Shown here: one piece after another, positions 22,191 through 31,689 of the stretch
How positions within the stretch are numbered: position 1 is the stretch's first letter
Layout: each line of letters opens with the position of its first letter
NCBI RefSeq assembly: GCF_031877795.1
Contig: NC_133937.1
Location: 19,495,501 to 19,559,500 of the forward strand
Direction of reading: 5' to 3'
DNA from: Strix aluco
Lineage: Eukaryota > Chordata > Aves > Strigiformes > Strigidae
DNA: 64,000 bases
Notes under the pieces: generated by a model
Seen by the model: only the letters and a program-made list of their open reading frames with translations
The model's database searches: none
Told to the model about the DNA's origin: nothing
Position numbers and translations under genes: made by a program

Positions 22191-25100
22191 GTGCTGCAGG
22201 GTACAGGCTGCACCCACACCCCACCGCTTGGGGACTGTGAGGATTAGAAGACAAAAGCTGCTGTGTGGCCTGGGCCACTGGCCACCTCCAGCAGGCTGCT
22301 GGCTCTTGCCCCAGAGCACAAGCCCTGTGCTGTGGACTTGCTTCTCCACAGGTCCTCACCCTAAGCACACAGTGGCCACAGGTCCCAAGGTGTCCCAGGC
22401 CACCACAGACTTTACATCACCACGTCACCAAACACCCCAAGGATGGGAAACACCACCCCAGTCACAGGAAAGCACTTCATGCTACAAGGGGGAAAAAAAC
22501 CCCCATCTTTTGCATCCTACCCAGGCATGGGGGCTCTGTCGGCACCAGAGGCGTGTGTGAGCAGAGCTCACGTGGGGCAGCCAGGTGCCAAGACGAGGGG
22601 TGCTGTGGCATGGCCCCCAGACAGTGCTGGGTCTGCAGGCAGCAGCTGCTGGGGCTGGCAGCCAGTGCTCCCTGCCCGCCCAGCCTGCCCGATCGATTCG
22701 CTATTAAACAGCACTTTATTACCCAGCCCAGCAATCGTTATTAAATGTGTGTGAGGAGAGGCCCAGGGGAGCTGGGGCCTCACGTGCACACTGTGCCTGC
22801 AAGAGGAATTTGGGGAGTGGTGCCCCTCCTTGCTGCTTCCCCTGCCTGCAGCAAGCCCACTTCCATGTCTGCCTGCCTTCACTGTCACCCAGACAGTGTG
22901 TCCCCTTCTCCCCTCCCAGGCACGGGGACATGGGGACAAAGCAGCAGGCTGGGCAGGCTCTCCTCATATTTAATGCATTGAAGCGCTGCCATTTTCTCCC
23001 TCCTTCTCTGGGCTCCTGCCTGCGCTGGGCCCCTCTCCCCCACGCCAGGGACTAGAGGTCCCTGAGCTGCCTCACACACAGCCAGCTTTCCCGGCAGACT
23101 CTGAGAAGATTGGCTAATTAGGGGCCTCGCTGCTGCAGGATCAACGACCTGATTCCTTCAGCAGCTTCTTGATGGCAGGAGGGCAGGGAGGGGGAAGGCT
23201 TTTCTGTAAGCCGCAGATGGAGCGACAAATTTAACCAAGTGGGAGAGTGTCCGTACCAGGCAGCCCTGCAGAGGGTAAGGGAGAGGTCCTCTCCTGCCAC
23301 CCTGGCTGGATATCCAGGCCACGCTCAGAAAACACATTTCCTTCCAAATTATGTGTTTCCCCCACAGTAGCTGTTCTCTCCCTTACCGCACCCTGCTCCA
23401 TATCTCCCGTCACCTTCCCACAGCCCTGTAACTCCTGAAGGATGTGCCCACATACATGGGTCCAGCCAGCACTGACATAAGCCCCTCTGGATCAGGATTT
23501 AGCCCTGGCTCCCCTGGTCCCTCGTGCTGTGAATCCGTCCCCAGCTGATGCAGGGCAGAAGGGAGCAGGGAACCCCTCTGGCAGATGACAGAAGGGGACA
23601 AGGAGAGCCCCCCATACTCTACCCCTCAGCTCCAACCCAGTGGGCTTAGCTAGAGAGCCAGGAGTGCAGTACACGGGGAACCCTCTTTACTGTCACTTGG
23701 GTACTTCGGCACCTCCAGTCCCTGCCTGGAGGCATGCAGGCACCACATCCTTCCTGCATGAGAGCCCACCCAGTTCCTCAAGCCCAGCCACAGGCAGCTT
23801 CCAGGAGTTTTCTAACTATTGCCAGCAATGCCCTTGCTCATCTTCACAAGCCTGCAACACAGCTCTCCCTCACGAGGCCAGAAGGGTGCGGGTGTCATCA
23901 GGGCAGAACAATGATGAACTTCCTGCTTGCAAGAGACAAACCTGGGATGCCATAGTGTCCTGGCAACTCTACAGATCTAGACGATATCTGGGAGGCAGTA
24001 GACAAGAGCTCCTTCCCCTAGCTGGCTCCAGGAGGGGCTGATACTCAGCCTGTCCTGAAGCACACAGATCAGCCTCTAGAAAGGCACTTCTGCAGCTGCA
24101 GCTCCACTTGGAGTAAACCCCCTGGTGCACCTCAGGGCTGCTCCCCTGAGCATAGCAGGGCTGTCAGAGTCATTTCTTCTGGCACAGCTTGTGCTTCAGG
24201 CACTGAAAGGGGCATAAAGATCATATTCTGCCTCACTGCTGCCAAAGTCAGTGGGGCTGTGCTTTGGACAGTCACTCCACCAGCAGATGGGTGCTCCTCA
24301 CCCAGCTCACTGGAAGCACCATGGAAACAGCAACTCCAGCCCCACAGGAGATAGGTCCCAAGTGAGGGCAAAGGAAGCTGAACTCCTTGTCTCTACATTA
24401 AGGGTTACAGGGCAACCAATTAGGTTGCATATGATCCCTCGGGGCCTAGACTTAACTATGGGGCTCTAATTAATGACTTCTGCCTCCATTGCCAACACCC
24501 AACCACATACTGACTGTATATTTAAAAAGCCACTGCAGTATAAGCCAAGTCTTTAATGGGCTGATGCACTTATCGTTATTCCACCAGGCTGGTGGTTAAG
24601 GATAAATGGTGAAAATACCCTTCCTTGACAGTCTGTTATACAAATGTTGCTTTACAGCTTACTCAGGGCAAAAAGGCAGTGTTGGAGATTCTGCCTGCCC
24701 ACCTCCCCCACCCCCCAGCCCTCAGGTTTCGGCCCAGACCTGGATCAGGGAGAGCACACCTGCACTGTCCTGTGCCCCTTGCAGCTCCCTTGCATGGGGC
24801 AGGCACATGGGACAACAGCAGGATTCTTCAGGGTGAAAAGCACTCTGGAAAAGGACACAGACTCCAAAATCACTTATCAGAGAGAAGAGCCATTGCAGAC
24901 TACAGTCTATGTGAGGGATAGCTGCTGCCTGCCCTCCCCACTGTCCCAGGTCCCTACCTGGGGCTGCCCCTTCCCACAGGAGGGACACAGGCTTGGAAGA
25001 GCAGAGGTGTAGAGAGGAGGTAGCAAACGTTGTGTGCTGGGCCTCAGAGTGGGCTGTAACAAAATATTTCCGTAACACCCCAGGAACACCTGCTGTTACA

Positions 25101-26689
25101 GAAATCCCCTCAGACTCTGTCCCAGCCCGCTAGCGAGCAGGCTTCCCCCTGCAACTGCATTGCTCAGTCAAGATGAAGACAGAAATGCCAGCATGGTAAA
25201 ACCTGTCCTGAGGACGTGGGAGGTGGGGCCTCAGCACAGCTTGAGCCATAAATAATCTCCCTACACAACAGTTAGGGGAACAATTGTGTGGGAGTATCTC
25301 TTGGTAAAAACATGTTCAGGGAAAAAGATGGTCTCGAAGGAAAGCAGGAGATTTCTGGCTGGTGGGGTGCAGACTCCACTGAGGATGGAGCTTCCTGGCT
25401 GCCAGCAGGTCACTCAGACCCACCTCACCATGGTGAGTCACTACACCAATGAGAAAACTTTAGTCTGAAACAATTCAAATAACCAGTTCTCTGGTGTAGC
25501 TCCCCAGGACATGGCTTGTGCTGCAGCGCAGATCTCTGGAACTGCTCTCTAGCTAATCTCTGCAACAGGAAGAAGTGATCCCTTGCCCCCACCTTCAGTC
25601 TCAAGATTCACATGGGGGAAGGTGAAAGGGTGTAAGGGAGAGTAAAAGCAATGAATACAGGGAGTATCTTATGCAGAAAAGAAAGAGCAAGCCCCAGGCA
25701 CACAGCCTGACCCAGCACAGGGAGAATGTGGTCACATACAGAATTGTAAAAAAGGTATGGAAACCCTAAAAGGTCAGTTAAGAAGCAGTAATCACAAGCA
25801 TAGTGAGGAAACTGAGCAAAACCTGCCACCATGGAGATGTGTGGAGACACATGCAAAGAACATGCCAAAAGCTTGGAAGCAGTGGATTTATGAGGGGGAT
25901 GCTACAGAACAGCCCTGCATTGGTGTGTAGCTAGGAGCTCCTCATGCATGTTACTTTTCCAACCCTGACTTGCACAACTTGGCCTTGCTTTACTTCTATT
26001 TATTTTTTTTTTAGCACTGACTGTCAGATTCTCTTCTCAGTAAGAGAAAGGGGAAGGTGGCATGTACAGGGAAGAGCTGAACAGAAGGCATCACATGTTC
26101 CTGTTTCACCAGCTTAAAAGTGGCTTCTGGTGGCACTGTGCAATCTCAGCACTCACTGAGAACAGTTTGCCCTGTAAGTTTAACACCTTCTCCCATGCAA
26201 CCAAGAAGTCCAGCTGTGGTCCACTCCAACTCTAAGAGCGATGGAGTGTGTCAGACTTATCCTGCAGCCAGAAAGAATATGGAGTCAGATCCTTTGAAAG
26301 AACCTGGTGAGAGTCCAAGAAAAAACAGTGTTGAAAGACTCAAGTTCTGGGGTGCTGCATGCACCCAGCTCTCACATCTTAAGTAGTGAACACTGCAGGC
26401 TACTGGTGTCCTTGAAAAGACCTTGCATCTTGCCCCACTTGAGACTAGTAGAAAACTGTAAAGGAAGTGACCCCAAAGTCTTTGCAAGGCTAAAGGTGTT
26501 TAACCAGCAAAGTGCCAAGCCATCATACCAGGTAATAGATAGTGTTGGCTTGGCATCATACTAATCTTCTAAAAATAAGTTTTACCCTTCTACAGTAACA
26601 GCCTCTAGGGATCCCAGCAGGCTCGAGGAAACCCAGACAACCCCTTAATATACCTTTGACATGGAAATAACTGCATTTTCAATGTGAGG

Positions 26690-26815
26690 GAAAAGTCAAG
26701 AGGCATGAGTGGGGAAGACTTGCCCAAGATCAGCTGGCAAATCAGGAGCACCTTAGGAACCAAAGCCTGGGATTCCTGACTTGAGGTCAGCTCTTCTAAC
26801 CACAGGACTCCCATC
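26690..26815 (+). mobile_element. MIR-like SINE relic (CORE-SINE 3' half)
   Basis: The order ACTTGCCCAAGATCA, GGGATTCCTGACT, then CTCTTCTAACCAC follows the MIR consensus (ACTTGCCCAAGGTCA, GGATTTGAACCC, CTCTTAACCAC). It is diverged, as expected for an element that was active before amniote radiation. Confidence 0.7.
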
Positions 26816-28559
26816 CCTCAGGCCCCAATTCCCTAAAACTTACCCCTGCTTCCTAAAGGATAAAGTCAAAACCAAACTGCTTCTCTAGACTCTTCAAAAG
26901 TACAGCTAGTCACCTGCACTGCCTCGCAGCAGTGCAGCTGGCTGAAGTCTCTGTTCACTTCAGGGGGATGTTCATGAGGATGGAAATGACAGCAGGATCA
27001 GACTCAAGGCCATGCCCTGGTTCCAAGAGCAGCCAGCACCATATGTTTCCAAGAAAGATACAAGAAAGCTGCAGCAGCAGTTGTGAGCTAATCTGCTTCC
27101 TCCCCCCCAGGGCTCAGCTTGGTGTCTCATCACTACAGATCAGCTCAAGGCCCGACACAGGAACTCTGCTTTCCCTCACAGGACAACAGTGGCTACTGGG
27201 ATAACAGGAGAGCCGTAGGACTGACCAGTGTTCCCTGGTTGTTGAAGGTACCTGTGCAGTACACTTCCCCGGCTGCCCTGCAAGCACTGCAGGTGTCACA
27301 GCCCAGCACTGCTTCTAGGAACAGGCAGCTTCAGACATACTTTGTCCAAAACAATATCTTACGAGGGGACAAAACAGAAGTGATGAGCATGTGCCTGCTG
27401 AGTCACAGCAGATGCAGTTCCCCCTTGAAAGGGAAGCACCTCTAAGCTCACCTCATTGATCTTGCAAGGGGCACCCTCTTTAAGCCAGGAACTGGGGCTG
27501 CCTGAATGACACCAGGCCCACACTGTGCCATGGAGCTAACGGGATAAATGCTGAAACCACACCAGCTGGGTTAATTTAAGTGCCTGTCAGCTCTATTTCC
27601 TCATCTCTCATGTCCTGTCTCCACCAGGCTTACCCCTGACCTCATAGCACTTACAGACACTAGTACACTTGCACATGAATGGGACCACAACCCTTTTTTA
27701 TTCCTTTTTAGAAGATAAATTGAGAGAATTGGTTAGTCTTACAGGAGTAGTTGTGATAATCTTTCCCACATCCTCTTTAAAATCTAGAAGCTGGCAGTTA
27801 CCCAAGCTTATAGCAGGAAGTTTTTAGCCTAAGCTCTACCCTCATCCTACTGCTTGACTAACAAGGTGAATTCCCCTGGTCTTACAGGATCTCCCTAACA
27901 TCAAGGCCAACTCAGGAAGTTGTTTTGGCAGACCAGTTTGCAGTATTAGGGCTCAACTAGAAACACGCATCTAGTTGAAGCTTAAAAAGAAGACTTAGAG
28001 ACACCTCTCAAGACAAATGCAGACCCACCTTAGACAAAGCATATCTTACCAGAAAGGCAAAAGCTTGCTGTAACTCTTGACTGAGGAGAGCAGAACAAAG
28101 CTCTAGTCCTTCAAGCTTGCCTGTTTTGAGTTTTCCCTTCAGTACTAAGCTACAGTGGATAACACTACCCAAGCCCTGTACTGCAGTGCCATACAGCCAT
28201 ACCACAACCACCCTGCATATAGGAAAACATTACAGACATAAGCACAAAAGTAGTACTGGCTGGGTATCCTTACCATTGGTGTAGTCCTAGGTTGCTAGCT
28301 CCACTGGACATTCTGATGTGTAAAGCATACACCCTTACAATGCAGTAACAGGCTCTAATGCTCTTTCAACATCTGCAGCAACCTGTAGAGAAGAAAGAGA
28401 ACAATCTGATCATTTCACAGCTAGAAACTGCCCATGACTCCTAGTACACAACACATACATCTCAATAGCCATAGCCTCAAACCAACCAACCTACTAGCTC
28501 TACCACAGATGAACAGCTGCTAAGGCCCTGGGAGCACTAATAAACCTTAGTGGCCTTAA

Positions 28560-28960
28560 CCAGCCTCACCTGGAGCCTCCACCAGTCCTACCCATAGGCC
28601 CAGGACTCTATTTAAGCTCAGTCTGGGGCTCTTAGTTCCTGTTAAGAAATGTTGTAGGAGTGCTGGTCTCTAGCTTAGCTCAGTTAAGCTAGTCTCATGC
28701 TGGCCTATGAGAACTGTTGATTTGGACCCTCCCTTGTAGGTTGACTTCAGCCCTACTGCATCACCATGGCCCTGCCTGTTAATCATATGGCTGTGCCTGA
28801 CCCTGGTTGCTCTCACTGGGTACTGGCTAGTGAGGCCCCTGCCCTTTCAGAAACAGCCACCCTTGCTGTGCCCTGACACAGCTGGCACATTCACCGTTCT
28901 CTTCCCCATCTTGCTTGCATGCCCCTAAATGCTGAAACAGCAAACTCAGGGCTGCACTAA
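28560..28960 (+). mobile_element. Possible LTR-like repeat unit
   Basis: The segment has a TATTTAAG motif at about 28610, followed by short-period CCTG-rich text. This layout resembles retroviral LTRs of crocodilians and turtles from memory. No target-site duplication, TG..CA ends or internal genes were established, so this is a weak call. Confidence 0.28.
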
Positions 28961-31079
28961 GCTCAGGGCCTAAAAAGGTTTGTCAGAACAAGCGCCCTGC
29001 TGCACTTGCTGTGGTGTTCTGTTAGGGAACCTGTTTTCAGGCTGCAGAATTGAAAAGCTGTTCATTGTTTCCCACAGCAATGCTGACCCTGAGAGCTGTA
29101 TCTGGAAAAGAGCCAGCAGCACCTGAGAGGCTGCAGTGCCCCAGCCCTGGCACAAGGACTGCTGTCCTGCAAGCAGGCTGAAGTGAGCTGGATTAGGTGT
29201 GATTCCTGAATAGTGCCGTGAGTGGCTCAGCGGAGATGGCCCTGCACTAACCAACCCTTGAGGCTCTGCATTGGCACCAGATCCTAAACGTAGGAGAGTC
29301 TTCACCTTCTCCACGTGCAGTGCAAGCCAGCAAAAGTTTGGGATGCAACAGAGGCCAAACAAACACAGCTGTGTCGCACTTCTGCCTCTGTTATAATGGT
29401 GCCTCCCAACCTCCTTGTGGTACCCAGAATCTGTCTGGGCTGACTCTCAGCCCTCCTCTGAGCCCTGCTACCAGCAGACTCCTGGGGAAGTGACTCAGCC
29501 AGCTCAGCTGGATCAGATGAAATGAAAAACATAAGCAGAGGTTGGTAGGGGAGCAGAGCAGGTCCCACCTGCCAGCCCAGCACACATGTTGCTCAGGAAG
29601 GATAATAAGCACTCCACAACACAGCTCCTCCAAGCAAGGACTCAACACAAGCTGGGGGCTCCCAGCCAGGTCTGGTTTGGCACAGAAAGCCTTCAACGAA
29701 GGCCAGGTGTAATTGAGCGTTGCGCTCCCTTGCTCGCTGGTGCTCCCTCACCTCCTATCCAGACCAAGACCACTATTTCAAAAAGCCTCCTTGTAGCCAA
29801 CTACAGTCACAGTCATTCACTTACAGGGGCAATATTAAGGGACTCCCTGCCAGGTGCCACACTTCTATTTCACAGCAGGATCTCAAGAACAGAGTGAGCA
29901 CAGGGCTGAAACCTCCTGGTCTAGAAGCAGGATCAGGACTCCCAGAGCTTTCTGTGCCCCCACCGCAGGGGAAGGAAGGGCTGTCCCAGGCCATGGCTGG
30001 GGCCATTCTCAGCTCCTTTAGAAAATTGAAAATGCCTGCCTCACCTGTCCTTCTGTAAATGAGAAAAGCACTGTGCTAACTCAGGGAGCCACTCAAGGGG
30101 CAGGTGCTACATGTCCAGGGGCAGACAGGTAGCGTGAGTAGCTACCCCCAGAGGACCGGCACTGTGGATAAGAAGACCTTTCCCCAAACCAGCCTCCACA
30201 CTGGGAGGGAATGAGCAGACCAGGGTGCATAGACAGGTCATTGTTTGCAAGGGAACTTGTTCCAGGGAATTCAGGAGCAGGGATCTGGGACTCGTTCACT
30301 GTATGTGGGCCCTGCTCTTTTGCCAGGTGAATCTTTTTACAGTGCCTGTCGCCAGCACTGAGCAGCAGCTTGGTGCTGCACAAGGTGGCAGGGCTCAGAT
30401 CCACGCCAGGGATGGAGTCACCCATCAGGGCCAGCTCTGAGGTGTGGTGTGTCGCTACGAGTGCCGTACCAACGGGGGGCCTGCCCCGCAAACCAGCAGC
30501 GGGGAAATAGCAGCGTCTGCTTCTGCGGGAGCCCTGCCTGAAGTCGTTATGGCAACTGCGCCAGCAGGAGCCCGGGCCGCTTCTCCGCGGAGGCTGCCGG
30601 CAAGGCGACGGGCCCCGCTCGCTCCCCGGGGCTACAGGGGCAGGCGGGGCACCGGCGGGGGACCGAAGCGCGAAGGGCCGGTTGGCAGGGTCGCGGCATG
30701 CGGGCTGGGGGCGGCGGACCGCGGGCGGGCAGTCCTATCCCAGGCCCTGGGGCGGGGGGGGCAGCCCGGTACCGGCGGAGGAACGGGAACCCAGCGGCTG
30801 CCGCTCGGGGGTGCTGTGAGAACTGTGAGCCCCGGGGACCGGCCTTTCCCAGGGGTCCCTCAGCTCCTGCGGGCGGAGAGAGGGCGGCAGAGCCCGCCGA
30901 GAGGGCAGCGGGACCGGGCAAGGGGTTGGGGGGGGGCCGGGCCGGGGGGGTCTGGCGGGGCCGGGGGGCGGCGCCGTCGCTCACCGGCAGCGGCGGGTCC
31001 CGGCGGGTCCCGGCTCCGCGTGGTGCTGAACGGACAGCGCCGCCGCGCCGCGCATGCGCGAGGCCGCCCGCCGGGGCAG

Positions 31080-31315
31080 GGGCGTGCGCTGGGGACCGGG
31101 GAACTGGGGCAGCCGGTGCGCGCCGGGGAACCGGGGCAGCCGCGGGGCGGGAGCAACCGGTGTGCGCTGGGAACTGGGATCGTGGGGAGCTGGGGCGACT
31201 GGTGTGCACTAGGGAACCGGCGTGCGCTGGGGAACTGGGATAACTGGGGAACTGGGACTGGTGGTGTGCACGGGGGAGCTGGTGCGCACGGGGAGCTGGT
31301 GTACCGGGGCCGGCG
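31080..31315. repeat. Degenerate minisatellite in the FBXL15 upstream region
   Basis: Some 235 bp consists of repeated words GTGCGCTGGGGAAC, GGGGAACTGGG and CCGGTGTGCGCTGGGAAC at about 20-45 bp spacing. The 3' units (GGAGCTGGTGCGCACGG) are the most alike. Overall it is an imperfect G-rich tandem array. Confidence 0.65.
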
Positions 31316-31586
31316 TGAGCGCCGCGCCGCTGGGAGCAGCCTGCGGCAGCTGCTGGGGCACTAGGGGGACCTATGACCGCCGGGCCCCGCTGGCCCGCCC
31401 GCAGCGCCGGAACCGTTGTCCTCCGCCCGGTGCCCCGGCCTGGCAAGGCCGAGCACTCCCCGCCGCCCCGAGGGCTCCCGTTGTCCGGGGGCTCCCGGCG
31501 CCTCGCGGCCGGGCCCCGGTAACCGGCGCGCTGCCGCCGGGGCGAGGTAAGGGGGCGTGGCCGGAGGCGTGGTGGTGGGGCGCGCG

Positions 31587-31654
31587 CACTTCCGCCCGCC
31601 GGCGTGACGTCGCGCCTGGACGCTGGCGTCGGGGGTGGGGAGAGGCGCAGCCGT
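31587..31654 (+). promoter_or_regulatory. FBXL15: FBXL15 core promoter candidates: ETS and CRE-like sites
   Basis: CACTTCCGC (31587-31595; the complement carries GCGGAAGTG, an ETS/GABP-type core) and TGACGTCG (31605-31612, one base from a full CRE) lie 43-68 bp before the start codon. No TATA box is seen. Both motif types are typical of housekeeping CpG-island promoters. The transcription start is inferred to lie in this interval. Confidence 0.5.
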
Positions 31655-31689
31655 ATGGAGCGGCCGGGGGACCCCCGGCGGGGCGGCAG
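31655..31689 (+). CDS. FBXL15: FBXL15 exon 1 (coding part)
   Basis: Thirty-five nucleotides encode [11 protein letters not shown] plus two bases, ending at GGCAG|GTACCG. This short, poorly conserved N-terminus corresponds to the human MEPPMEPSGG segment. It is supported by phase, position in the CpG island and the promoter motifs, not by strong sequence similarity. Confidence 0.75.

Larger units (their letters stand above)
22200..30430. other. PSD-FBXL15 intergenic region, no gene recognised
   Basis: About 8.2 kb lies between the PSD promoter and the FBXL15 CpG island. Open frames are short and unlike known proteins. It contains a MIR-like SINE at 26.69 kb, a possible LTR-like unit at 28.56-28.96 kb and a stretch near 23.1 kb with a TAATTA core that could be regulatory. 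The rest is unremarkable. Confidence 0.7.

Noticed and set aside
30444-31446. Long overlapping open frames on both strands (306 and 299 codons) in the FBXL15 CpG island
   Set aside because: Arg/Gly/Pro/Ala-rich translations with no domain, open in several frames at once because TA-containing stops are rare in CpG islands.
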